From Botryotinia globosa (lineage: Eukaryota; Ascomycota; Leotiomycetes; Helotiales; Sclerotiniaceae), in assembly GCA_014898425.1 (NCBI GenBank), contig RCSZ01000003.1, forward strand, positions 2,976,001 to 3,040,000: a stretch of DNA of 64,000 nucleotides. Direction: 5' to 3'. The notes beneath the pieces were generated by a model. It saw only the letters and a program-made list of their open reading frames with translations, was not told where the DNA came from and ran no database searches. Positions 45,436-56,525 of the stretch are shown here, piece after piece; position 1 is the first letter of the stretch, and each line of letters begins with the position of its first letter. The position numbers and the translations under genes are program-made.

Positions 45436-47084
45436 GAAAGGTAAACCGATGATAGGGTCGAAAGAATATATAAATCAACAGACTTGAATCAAAGTTTTCA
45501 AGCTTACAGAACTATGTCGTGGGAAAGTTACAAGAATAAGACAGAAGGCTTAGCTCAAATAGATAAATGAAAGAACTTGAGCCTCAAGTGCCAGTATATA
45601 TTCGTTTCACTATTGATCAAGGAGAGCACTAGATGACCATATCTATATAGAAATACAAGAAAATCCAAGAGCATCTGAGCGACGTTTCATCGCTTCTCTA
45701 TTGCTCATATGAATGAAGAGATAATGCTTGTATGGACTCCCCATCTAAAAGATTCTGGTGAGAAATATATGGGTGAAAGGTATCGAATTCTGAGAGACAC
45801 AGAATTAGCACAGGAGTATCTCTCTTGGGCTAGATGGCGGTGGAAAGAGATGCTCATTTGATTTCAAATCTGTCGCCTATCCTGGTCGATTATCCGACAT
45901 TCATGATGAATACCTAGGTAGCTTCCAGATTAGCTCGCCATGATAAGTTTTGATCATCTAGGTTCTAGCAGAAATGACACGAGAAGTCTTTCGTGATTTG
46001 AGACATGGATATTTTTGCTGCTTTTCCACTACGCTGACTGGGAGTAAATCATGCTAATAAGAGATGCATATAGAATGCAGTGGATGGAACTCATCAATGC
46101 ATGATAAGAAGGAACAATCTATCGATCAAGCGAAGGTCCGTTGATCTAGAAACATAGGGGCGAGCTCAATATGACAATAAGAGAATCGACGTGATATTGT
46201 TGTACAGTCTTCTACAGACTATTTTTCGCTTTGGCTTATCAAGTAACGCTTACATACACTTGTACAAGAAGCATTAGTATATTATGTATTCTAGAATTCA
46301 TCGAATGGCGAACTTATCCAGAGATGCTCATGGAATCTATTCGATTAGCTCTACATGAACCTGCCAATCCAATCTCTTTGCTGGAATCTTGAATTCACCC
46401 AAAAAGCTAGTCGCTTCGACAATCTCTCTCGGGATACCAAATCGCCAAGTAATTCCTGTGCGGGGGAGATATCGGCTCATATGAGAGCTGTTGTACGGAT
46501 AATAACAGCGAAACATTCACTTTCTAACACCAGCTGTATCCCAAACAAGCGATTGGCGTAACCGAGAAAGAATTCAATTTTTTCGGTAGAATTTTCTTTC
46601 ATCCAGTGTATAGGAACAGTACCTAGGTAATGAGATATCCCTACCATTCTCTCGCTAGAATCTCTCATCGGGAATTACTATTAGACATTTATGCTGTTCA
46701 TAGGCCTGAGGAACCATAGTAGAATCTTAAAGAAGTGGAGAAAGGAAGCGAACTTTTTGAAAAGAGACATAAAAGTATCTGCTGTTTGGAGCCGTCTTGC
46801 TTTTACTATTATAATACAACAACAAGTGTCATAACAAGCTTAAACTTTCCTTACAGGACAAAGATACTCACATCGAGTTTGAACTTTATTTAGCAGGCCT
46901 CCTACATACAGCACGTTTGAACTTTCTCATAACAAAGATACTTCCACAAGTTTGACATTCAAAGGTAGGTTTCTTTTGACGTTTCTGGAGATGCTCTTGG
47001 GAGTATATTTGTATCTGCTTCACCAATTTCAATTCTTAATCTTTACAAATCTACTGACACGGAACTTAGTAGACGATTAAATCC
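45436..47084. other. Gene-poor region
   Basis: No gene recognised. Short CCTAGGTA palindromic words recur (for example near 45913 and 46621). Confidence 0.5.
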
Positions 47085-48298
47085 ATGATGGAATCCTACA
47101 AATCTTTAATCAGAAAGGTGTTCGGTATAGTCTTTAACTTGAAGACTTACCCAGACACAGTAAGTTTATCTCATACTCCCGTACTTGTATTTACTTAAAC
47201 ACCGTATACTGTTACCAACAACACATACTCACTTTCTCCCATCTAGATCCAAAGCACTAAACCCTCGGAATCAAAAGTCGATAGCCTAGCTCATCCAACA
47301 CTCTTTAAAGATGACTCAATCGAAAATGAATACGCCATGTCAGCAGAGTATCTCGAGAAGGAAGCATACCATGGTTCATCCATGAGCTATCAAGTTGCAC
47401 AAATTCTCCTTTGGGTAATTTGGTTTCCTTTACGTCTCACTAGGCTATTGCTTCAAATCTCAATTCCCTGCTAACATACCTTCTAGTCCTTCATCGCTAT
47501 TCTCATCGCTCCTATTCTGGTCATGGTCAACATACTCTTTCACTTCCGCGACTCCAAGCACTCCTGGGCTGCGGTCGCTGGCTGTGTTTTCTTAATCATA
47601 TCACTTATCTCCTACTTTCTTCGCAACAGCAAGCAACTTGACGAAAACTATTCCGCGCAATGGGGAATGAAGACTAGAGCCACCGCGCAAGAGGTTCAAG
47701 ACCGGATATATGCCAAGGATCGCAATACGTAGCTCTCTCTTTCCCAACTGCCAATATGGAATCATACGTTAACACTGGTGCTGCAGAAAATTTCGCACCA
47801 CTCATCTTGCTCAGATTCAAAGTCTTCAGACTATCCCTGAGAATCAATCTCCTAGAAGCTTGGGCAACATGCGACACCAGATGAATGAGAAATTTACCGC
47901 GGCAATGAAAGATATGACTTCTGAGACGAGAGTTAAGCTCAACACTTATGTATGTATATAGTCCCAGCCATGCTTTCACATTGCTGCCTTCTCTAATTCC
48001 TTTCTACCTTTCATCTCTTCTGTAGCCTCTGCATCTCTCGATTAAAGGAGCTCGAGACTAATATATACCCTAGCTCATAATCTCCGGAGCCCTGTCTATA
48101 ATCCCTTATTGGGCCGCAAGTTACTACTACAACAATCCAACTTCTCTCTCCGAAGCCACAAATCATTTGGTATTACTCAGCAAAGCTCTCGTTGTCATCA
48201 TCATGTACACGACTGTGTTGAACCAAACAAAGTTCTGGATCGAGGAGTTAGAACGAGAGAAAAGTTGCATTATGAGAGGATGGGATATTGTAAATTGA
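47085..48298 (+). CDS. Multi-span membrane protein of unknown family, 290 aa, five exons
   Basis: Exons 47085-47159, 47247-47414, 47487-47728, 47787-47949 and 48074-48298 join without a frame break to 290 aa. Junction phases agree throughout; donors are GTAAGT, GTAATT, GTAGCT and GTATGT. The N-terminal about 85 residues are polar. Hydrophobic segments lie near residues 82-103 and 112-130, and again near 217-235 and 250-270. A polar Gln/Glu/Lys-rich helix region lies between the pairs. The pairing suggests two helical hairpins with both ends on the same side. I do not recognise the family. The GTAGCT donor of the third intron is unusual; without it the protein would stop at 47732, after 162 aa. 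Confidence 0.6.
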
Positions 48299-49294
48299 GG
48301 AACGAATGTGAGATGAAGATGGAGGTTGATGATGCTATTTATTTCTGGTGTTGGGGAAAGGGGAGGGTTTGGATAGGGTTACTGCACCTGCGGGCCGGAC
48401 CCGTTTCTGCATTGGGGGGATGAATATCTGCAAGGGAAGTGTTTGAAAGGGATGAAGGAGTGGAATAGACCATGAGGAAAATGTCTTGCTGAGATCTGGG
48501 GTGGGCTGAACTTTGTTTTGATACTTCCTTTTGAGTTACAGTACCCAAGCATGAAATCTTGATGCTGATAACAACAAATATATTTAACTTGTTTTGGTTC
48601 TACTTGATGCCACAAAACCGATTTTAACTCATGCAAAACGATTTCAATGATGCAAACTACATCTAAGGAGCATTTCTTGTGGATCAGGGAGAATACGATC
48701 CTCAGCATGGTAACTAGTATGCTATGGCGCTGGCACATATTTACTTCCCAGCCCACGCATTAGGTTCTAACCAGGGAAGAATCTGACATTATATCAAAGA
48801 GACATTTGATGCAGATATCAGGTACATAGCTATATGCCTATCGCATAACTGGAGAGCGAAGACTACCTACGAATACCATAGAGCTAGAGTCTAGGTTACG
48901 CAACCCCATACACTCGTTGGACAGCAAAGCATTTCGCCAGAATTCAATTCCTCGCCCACATCCATTCGTCCTTGAATTTCCCTATCAAAAGAAGTTCCGC
49001 GTCAAAAATCTCTCAATCAAATAAAATAATACATTTCTCTTCTCAGAGTCTCAATATCTATCGATGTCGTTCGTTTACCACAACCACAAGAACCGCAGAG
49101 AAAGCACAGACCATCCCCAACCTCCAAACCTCGGCTCGGCTAGGCTCGGCTCGGCTCATCTATCCATCCAGCTTCCCCAGATTTTCGGAAATGCTTCTTC
49201 CTACGCGCATCTCCCCCGCACGTGCAAGCTTCCTATCCGCGACCCCTTTATTTTGATTTCTAATCGTTGCTCTATTCATGCTTCTCAAGTTTCA
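48299..49294. other. Intergenic region
   Basis: No gene recognised. Frames at 48379-48756 lack coding signs. CTCGGCT repeats lie at about 49132-49160. Confidence 0.5.
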
Positions 49295-50816
49295 ATGTCT
49301 ATAATACATTTCTGTCATACCTCTTGCTTTACATTTCCAATTCCAGTTCCAGTTTCATTGCTATCTAGAATCATACACAAAGTCATCACACCGTCAGCGT
49401 TTCAATTATCCACTTTCAGAACGTCGAGAGTGAGAAAATCACAATCAAACTATAGATTAATACACACCACGAGAATCAATACATCTCAACAAAGTCTAGG
49501 ACTATTCTCAAGAAGAGGAAGAAGACCGAGAAATATGACATTACCCGGATCTCGATCTCCGAAGTCTGATTTGGAAAAACAATATACTTCATCTACTAGT
49601 AGTTCTAAGGTAGATAGGAAAGCTAAGAAAGAGATTGCTGTTCCACAGCCTAGTTCGAGGTGCGTGATATATATTTCCTATATCTACTTTCCTCTTTTCT
49701 TATCTTATCTCGTTCTCATACAATACTCTCACATGCCTTCACTCCAACTAACACCCCCGCAGTATTCTTCTCATCTCTCCCCAAAACCAAATTCTGCTCC
49801 TCCATCGTATCCGCACCTCATCTTCCTTCCCCTCGGCCCACGTCTTTCCAGGCGGGAACCTCGACCCCTACCACGAATCACCCATCCCGTCTCCCTCCTC
49901 TCCTTCCCGTCATGTAGATTCCGAGATATACCGTCTTGGCGCTATCCGGGAATGTTTCGAAGAGAGCGGAATTCTCCTCGCTCTCCCTTCCCCATCCCCA
50001 TCTCCTCAAACCCCCGAGCAAGAAAGCACCAAGAAAGAATCTCTCCACATCGACGAAGAAGAAAAGTCGCGCGCAAGAAAGGAAATCCATTCCCGGAATA
50101 TCAAATTCTCAACCTGGCTAGCCCAACAAGGAGGAATCCCCGATATCGATTCTCTCCATCCATTTACCCGCTGGATCACCCCTTCTAATCTCCCAAAGCG
50201 TTTCACCACACAAATGTACATCTATTTCCTCCCTCTATCTTCATCCTCCTCCCCTTCAAACACAACAGAAGTACAAAATGAGAGTATTCCCACAAACCAA
50301 GGAGAAGAAAAAGATAAAGAAACCCACACAACCCCTACCCACGACGGCGGCATCGAACACACCGCTGCCGAATTCGCCTACTGTTCTACATGGCTAGACA
50401 GAGCCCGGAAGGGAGAAATTATTCTCTTCCCCCCACAATTCTACCTCATGGAATTACTTTCCCAATTTTTGCTTCCCGCAGAATCAAAATCAAAATCACA
50501 ATTCTCAATAGACGAACTCGCCGCGCAGAGAACCCAAGTCCTACACTTCCTGCAAGGAGACGGAGGTGATGCGTCGGGAATTTTCTGGGGCGAGAAAGTA
50601 ATGAGTCCGCTTTCGTTGGGGATTAGGAGGAAAAACGGGGATGGGAGGGTGATACTGGGATTGGATAGACAGGGCCCGGAATTGGAGGGGAGTGGGAGGA
50701 AAGGTGATGCGAAGAGAATTGTGCTTGTGAGGTTTGGGAAGGAGGGGCCTAGGGAGGTGGAGGTTAGGGAGAGGAGAGAAGTTTTGGAGGAGGAGAGGGG
50801 AGGGACGAAGTTGTGA
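49295..50816 (+). CDS. Nudix hydrolase, NUDT19-like, 472 aa
   Basis: Exon 1 (49295-49659) and exon 2 (49763-50816) join in phase 2; the intron ends CTAACACCCCCGCAG. The Nudix fold starts at the junction with S-I-L-L-I-S-P...I-L-L-L-H-R, then F-P-S-A-H-V-F-P-G-G-N-L-D. The Nudix helix is G-A-I-R-E-C-F-E-E-S-G-I-L-L-A (about 181-195), with R-E and E-E metal ligands intact. A long insertion separates the two halves of the motif, as in NUDT19/CoA-type relatives. Nudix enzymes cleave nucleoside diphosphate-linked substrates; CoA or related esters are likely here by similarity of layout. The N-terminus is basic and Ser-rich with no acids, a possible mitochondrial presequence. Starts at 49295 and 49535 are both plausible. 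Confidence 0.85.
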
Positions 50817-51397
50817 GGGTTGATGTTTATATATATACACACATATACACATTTACACATCACATTCATCTCATACTAACACCCTCATACTAACACTAAC
50901 ACTATCAAACTCCAATCCAACCCAATCCAACCCAATTCAATCCCGTCCAATGTAAACTATTAGATACTAGATAAATACTCTGAACTCTTCAATTTCATTT
51001 ATATTAATTCAACTCAATTCAACAACCATACCATACCACAAAATATAGTCTCATAAACAACACCTAATATCTCAAAAATAGCCAATACCATTGAAACAAC
51101 TATGAAATAAATGACATGTCATGCATCGACTATATCATATGATTGTAATGCATGTGATTTAGAATCGTAATCATTCTCTTATACTCATTTGGTTCGTGAT
51201 TGAAAGAACATCCCTTCCCTTCCCTTCCATTCCATACCTGTAACGCCCGCGTGATTATTTCCAGTACACATTTCCCATCATCATGAATGAATATCTGGGC
51301 TCAAATCTCATCATCCCATTTCATTTTCCATCCCAAATCCATTGCTCCCACCATCTCAAATCCCCGGGACCCCTCCCATCCCATCTCCACTCCATCA
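50817..51397. other. Intergenic region between convergent genes
   Basis: 3' flanks with CAATCCAACC-type repeats (about 50910-50950). No gene recognised. Confidence 0.5.
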
Positions 51398-52009
51398 TCA
51401 AAGCTCCTCCTCCTCCCCCCCTGCCAGCGTCCTCTCATCCGCATCCTCATCCCCCTCATCATAAATCTCATAACTCGGCCACGCCACCTCAAACTCTCCC
51501 TCTTCCTCCTCCTCGCCCTCCCCCTCTCTCAAAAACCTAAACGCCAACACCCCTCCCTCCTTCACCCCCACACTCTCCGGCGTATCTCCCAATCCCAACT
51601 GCAACTCCGTCCAGCCCGCTTTGAGATCATGTACATCGAGCGGAACCGCCAGCGCGATATTCTTAACCGATTCCGGGAGGGGGATTCTGCGCTCCGTGAG
51701 AGTGGTGGTGGTGGAGGAGAGGGTGGTTGTGGATCTTGCGGCGGGGTTGCCGGGGGATGGGAGAGGGGAGAGGCCATCTGGATAGCGTTCCTGCAGGGTG
51801 GAGAGCAGGAGAGTGAGGATTTGGGGGAAGGTTTGTGTGGGTGGGACGAGGAGGAGAATAGTGTGTATGGTGTGTTTGAGGAAGAGGGTGAGGTTTGTGT
51901 CGATGGGTGGGTCGAAGGTGCTGAGTTTGCGTTTGGGTAGCTGGTGGGAGAGAGAGTCAGTTTTGGAGATGAGGTGTGAAGGAGGGAGAGGGGGAGGTTG
52001 GCTTACCAT
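51398..52009 (-). CDS. Unknown acidic-tailed protein, 181 or 203 aa
   Basis: Continuous 203-aa frame from an ATG at 52009. Immediately after the ATG lies a near-ideal intron of 66 nt (GTAAGC, CTGAC branch, pyrimidine tract, CAG). Because 66 is a multiple of three and has no stop, both spliced (M-L-P-K-R-K-L..., 181 aa) and unspliced (M-V-S-Q-P-P-P..., 203 aa) versions are readable. The spliced form, with an ATG-only first coding exon, looks the more natural. A hydrophobic helix region (L-F-L-K-H-T-I-H-T-I-L-L-L-V) is followed by Ser/Thr-rich sequence and an all-acidic C-terminus. No family recognised. It is divergent from the gene at 52474. Confidence 0.55.
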   Translation of the reverse strand: MVSQPPPLPPSHLISKTDSLSHQLPKRKLSTFDPPIDTNLTLFLKHTIHTILLLVPPTQTFPQILTLLLSTLQERYPDGLSPLPSPGNPAARSTTTLSSTTTTLTERRIPLPESVKNIALAVPLDVHDLKAGWTELQLGLGDTPESVGVKEGGVLAFRFLREGEGEEEEEGEFEVAWPSYEIYDEGDEDADERTLAGGEEEEL

Positions 52010-52174
52010 TTTGAGGGTTTATTGAGTTTTGTTGTGTTGTATATATGGGATTGATTGAATCGAGTTGAATTCGAATTAGACTGAAAAGATGCGTGATGAT
52101 TTATTGATTGAACAATATGATGCCCAAGAGCGTCTTTGATATTTGTGGTTATTTTCGATTTCGATTTCGTGTCA

Positions 52175-52220
52175 GGTTGAGGTTGAGGTTGAGATTGAGA
52201 TTGAGATTGAGATTGAGATT
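52175..52220. repeat. 6-bp tandem repeat (GAGGTT/GAGATT)
   Basis: About eight hexamer copies in the divergent promoter between 52009 and 52474. Confidence 0.85.
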
Positions 52221-52473
52221 TATTTCTTTGTAAGAAATGGATGGACAGAGAACAGCGACGCGATAAGATTTATCAAACTCGCGAGAGCAGCTGATCTTTA
52301 GAAAATGTGATTTCTTCATTCTTCAGCCTTGTGGGTGAAGTATAATAAAATAAAATACAATACAATTCAATATTATACAACTTTACTTATCTATTGACAC
52401 GGCAATTTACTTTAATCTTCAATTTGTTACATCACACAGTCAATCAATCAATCAACAAGTCAATTCCCAAACC

Positions 52474-53430
52474 ATGGATCCCTCCACCCCTCCCCCAACC
52501 CCCGAAGAACTCCTCGAAGCCCAAATGAAAGTCTGGCGCAAAGCTCACCACGAAGCCCTCGTCCTCGATTCGCGCATGTCCATACCCTACGGGGCACGTC
52601 TCCCCCTCTGCACATCGATTTCATTCCTCTGCGGCATGGCGCTGGGAATCTCCCACGGTTCTCAAGCTGCTTCGTTACGTTTCCGCGCTGAGAATGCGCA
52701 TCGCTTGCCGACGTCGCCGACGGGCTGGTACTTGTATCACAAGAGTAAGAATTATAATACGGGGCTCGGGGGAGTGAAAGAGGGTTTGAGGATGGGAGGG
52801 AGGATTGCGTTTTGGACGGCGGGGTTGTTGGCGATTGAGGATATGTGTGATAGGTGGAGGGGGAAGAAGGATCTGGTCAATACTGTGGTGGCTAGTTTGA
52901 GTGTTGCGGGAGGGTTTAGTTTATGGAGTGAGTTTTATTTTATATTGATTATTTTTGGATTTGGATTTGGATTTGGATTTGGATTTGGTTTCTGGAGGAG
53001 TTGTGCTTGTGATTGTGTGCGGGAGATGTGATTTCAATATAAATCCATGGAATGGATGGACTATTGCACCAATGGTATTTTCTCATGCGTTGCCAATTCC
53101 TCCCTTTGGGTGAGATGAGGATTGGCAAAGGTAAATGGAAAAAGGCACAAGACGGATGATGGATGGGAGGAGATTCAATACAATCAAAGGACAATCAATA
53201 CTAACATAACATCTCTCCCAGATCGATTTCCTATAATAACCGCAGCCAGAACCGCCAAGACAGGATTAGCATTTGGTATCGGATATGGATTGTTACAAGA
53301 TGGCGTTGGGTATGCAAGAGGCAGAAGATTAGGATATATCGATTTCTTAACGGGAGGAGGAGGAGGAGGAGGAGGAGGAAAAGAAGAAGAAGATCTGAGA
53401 CAGAGACATACCGAAAAGACAACAATATAA
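52474..53430 (+). CDS. Tim17/Tim22/Tim23-family-like membrane protein, 220 aa
   Basis: Exon 1 (52474-52927) and exon 2 (53222-53430) join in phase 1 to 220 aa; the 294-nt intron has a GTGAGT donor and contains a GGATTT hexamer array (52957-52988). Four weakly hydrophobic, glycine-rich segments are present: about 48-68 (S-F-L-C-G-M-A-L-G-I), 107-127 (G-V-K-E-G-L-R-M-G-G-R-I-A-F-W), 137-152 and 160-178 (A-K-T-G-L-A-F-G-I-G-Y-G-L). Gly-x3-Gly spacing and a charged D-R-W-R-G-K-K loop are typical of the Tim17 superfamily, whose members form or assist inner mitochondrial membrane translocases. The C-terminus has a poly-Gly run then charged residues, a slippage-prone tract. The exact member cannot be named. 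Confidence 0.65.
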
Positions 53431-54083
53431 GAAGACAAAAGACGATTCCGATGATGATGATAATAATAATCAATAGTTGGAGTTATATCGACATCAAACA
53501 TCAAACCACCAACACCATCGATTCGGTTTCCATCGGTTGTAGATATTCCCACAACCATCTGGAGCATTTAACGCATTCAAAGAAAAGCCATTCAACCAAT
53601 CATCTCTCTGGATTTGAATGTGGATATCCTGATATACTTACGATAAGCTTGGATCTCATGGTTGTCGACGGCATGTTGGTTGGAAGTTATCGATAAGCTT
53701 CAACATTTCCATTTTCCAGTCCATTTCCATATCTCTTCGTTGTCCACAGGTATATTTGATGATTGATACTGACTGTACTTATTACCTGGTAATTCACTCT
53801 CAAGTTCTCTTTTCCTATTTAAATTCCTCATCTCTCCTCTTCCTTCCCTCCTCTTCCTTCCCTCCTCTTCCTTCCCTCCTCTTCCTTCCCTCCTCTTCCT
53901 TCTCTTCATTCCTGTTTGCTTGTACATATCAGTCCTTTTCGCAATCAGTCAGTATCCATTGCGCAACTCAGAGGAAACCGAACAACAGAAAGAGAAACAT
54001 AAGACGGCTTTCATTGATACATTTATTTGTCTACTTGTCTGATTGTCTATCTATCGACTTCAAACTCCTTCACACTTTCCATC
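53431..54083. other. Promoter region of the proline dehydrogenase gene
   Basis: It contains a 14-bp CCTCTTCCTTCCCT tandem repeat, about five copies at 53836-53905, giving a long pyrimidine tract on the coding strand about 180 bp upstream of the start. Confidence 0.55.
53836..53905. repeat. 14-bp polypyrimidine tandem repeat
   Basis: Five near-perfect CCTCTTCCTTCCCT units in the upstream region of proline dehydrogenase; capable of triplex formation. Confidence 0.9.
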
Positions 54084-55851
54084 ATGTCGAACTTAATATC
54101 CCGGAAAGCATTACTATGTTCTCAAAGACCATTCCTGATTGCGCCTTCAAATTATAGAAGATTATCTTCTAGAACATCACCTCTTCAATCTACTTATACT
54201 GGAAATCCTACTTCGGCTTCTGCTGCTACGGATGTGCTTCATCCCATACAATCCCAGACGAATTCAACATCTAAATCAGCTACTATGCCCAAGATTAGTC
54301 CGCTTTCAATATTACCTCTGAGTAATGTTGTAAGATCTTTGGTTATCAATACTATTTCTTCTTCTCCTGTAAGTCTTATCTACTACCTGAGTCCTTTAAA
54401 TATTCCCCCTTTAATTCTAGAGCGAAGCGAAAAAGCCTCCACGGCAGTGGCCCCCGGAGGGCCAGCGGAGCGTCTTTTTGATTTAATCATTTTGATCTTT
54501 TTATTGTTTTTTCCTACTACTCCCGTCTAATATATCTATGTATCGAACTTCTACTAACCATTCCATCTTTTAAAAATAGTTACTTCTCGCTCCATCCCTC
54601 AAAATAATGACCATCCTCGCCCATTCTCAAAATCCCATCTTATCACCCGATCGCAATCCCATCTTACGATTCTTTCTCAAAAATACCTTTTACAAACAAT
54701 TCTGTGCTGGTGAAACCCACGCCGAGGTTCAAAAGACGGTTCGCGGAATTAAAGACCTTGGTTTCAAAGGTGTTTTTCTCTGCTATGCGAGAGAAGTTGA
54801 GAAATCTCCAGGTGCCAATATTGATGTGGAGAAATGTGTCAAGAATGAAGTTTTACCTTGGGCGGAGGGTACTTTGGCGACAGTTCGATTGGCTGGACCG
54901 GGCGACTTCGTTTCTATCAAGGTTACTGGAGCGGGGAGTTTAGCTCTACAAGCTTTGGAAGCAAAGGGAGTTTGTCACGATACACTCAAAAAGGCCATTG
55001 ATGATATTTGTGCTCTGGGTGCAGAACGAGGTGTCAAGTTAGCTTTTGATGCGGAACATGCTGCGGTGCAAGCAGGGATCGATCTTTGGACATTGAAATA
55101 TATGAAGAGATATAATAAACCCGGCAAAGGAGGTGCAATTATCTATGGCACTTATCAAGCATATCTCAAAGCTTGTCCCCAAGTCATCGCAAACCACATG
55201 GCCGTTGCGCAAAAGGAAAACTTTACCCTCGGAGTCAAATTGGTACGAGGCGCATACATGGGATCGGATCCTCGCGAATTGATCCATGATACCAAGAGAG
55301 AAACAGATGAATGTTATGATGGCATTGCTGAGGCATTGATTCGTCAATCTCCTAACGCGGTCTTGAAACCAGAAAATGGAGAGGGAAAAACATTCCAAGC
55401 TGTGGATTTAGCCCTCGCAGGTCATAATCTAGAATCGGTTAGAAAGGCACAGGTGATTCGTACCGAACAGGCTGAGAAGGGCGAAGAGAGAATCGAATTA
55501 TGTTATGCACAATTGCAGGGTATGGCCGATGAAGTATCCTGCGAACTTGTCGCAGAGGGAAAATTAGCCGAATCGATGAACTCTTCCAATGCACAGGACT
55601 CAAAAGTTACAGTTCATGGAGGAATCAATGAATTGATGGGGGGAACGAGGGGAGGAAAAGATCAATTGCATTTGAAACCCGATATTCCAAAGGCGTATAA
55701 GTATTTGACTTGGGGAACTACCGGAGAGTGTATGAAGTATCTTTTGAGGAGAGCGTATGAAAATCGAGATGCGGTGGGGAGGACTAGAGAGGGAAGGAAT
55801 GAAATGGGTAGGGAATTGGTGAGGAGAGTTAAGGGGGTTTTTGGTGCGTGA
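54084..55851 (+). CDS. PUT1: Mitochondrial proline dehydrogenase, 518 aa
   Basis: Exon 1 (54084-54368) and exon 2 (54580-55851) join in phase 0. The N-terminus is rich in Arg and Ser with no acidic residues, a mitochondrial presequence. The PRODH barrel motifs are all present: A-F-D-A-E-H-A, I-Y-G-T-Y-Q-A-Y-L, G-V-K-L-V-R-G-A-Y-M, E-T-D-x-x-Y-D, A-G-H-N, C-Y-A-Q-L-Q-G-M-A-D and the final Y-L-L-R-R-A-Y-E-N, whose two Arg bind the proline carboxylate. The enzyme oxidises L-proline to pyrroline-5-carboxylate with FAD and passes electrons to ubiquinone. The 211-nt intron contains a GC-rich palindromic insert (54421-54480). Length is normal for the fungal family. Confidence 0.95.
54421..54480. repeat. 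GC-rich palindromic insert in the proline dehydrogenase intron
   Basis: Starts AGCGAAGCGAAAAAG and contains the inverted pair TGGCCCcCGGaGGGCCA. It stands out in an AT-rich 211-nt intron, and its removal would leave an intron near the normal size. Possibly related to the other GC hairpins. Confidence 0.5.
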
Positions 55852-56525
55852 TGAGATCAGTTGATGATGAGATGAGATGAAACGGATTAAGGTCTTTTGA
55901 TATATGGATTGATTGCATTGCATAGCGTACCCTGGATGGATGGATGGATGGATGGATGGGCCTTGCTTGGGTTAATTTAGGTTTCTTTTTTGGTTGGACT
56001 GCATCACCACGCACTTTTTACATGTTAACATTTTGTATGCGAGCCTGCTTTTTATGATATCTACATATCTACATATCTACATATCGATTTACCTACATAC
56101 CCAGTTTGTAGTTAAATAGCTATGTACTAGATAGTATATTTCACAAAGCGAATACCAATACTTTTTGGATCTTTTGATTACCCATATCGATACCCATACC
56201 CATATCCATATCGATACCCATATGCATGTTATGCATACCTACCTAGGTAGTTACTTTTATCAAAGCTATTAATCTCTTGATTTATTATGGGGGCAAGCCC
56301 CCAAACCCCCTTTTGCTCGCTGCGCTCGAATTTAGATGTTTATAATGATATTTTGGATTGGTGATTGAAGAAAGGGAGGGGGGGATAAAGTTGTATTTTA
56401 TTGACTTTGTTGTTTGTGTATTGATTATCAGTGCCAAGTTATTATAAACTACTAATTCGTAATATACAACTTTAATTTCAACTTCACAGCGATCCCATCC
56501 GATACATCCACAACCCAACGTCACC
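55852..56525. other. Intergenic region between convergent genes
   Basis: Contains GGAT repeats (55933-55958), CTACATAT and CCATATCGATAC arrays (56060-56225), and a GC hairpin at 56289-56328. No gene recognised. Confidence 0.55.
56289..56328. repeat. Short GC-rich hairpin (dispersed family, copy 2)
   Basis: Perfect GGGGGC-aa-GCCCCC stem, then AAACCCCCTTTTGCTCGC and TGCGCTCG. It resembles the copies at 11558 and 63721. Confidence 0.6.

Noticed and set aside
50441..50869. 142-codon minus-strand frame
   Set aside because: Antisense to the Nudix hydrolase.
51287..51940. 217-codon plus-strand frame
   Set aside because: Antisense to the 51398-52009 gene, whose start region has a well-formed intron; the plus-strand translation is proline- and glycine-rich noise.
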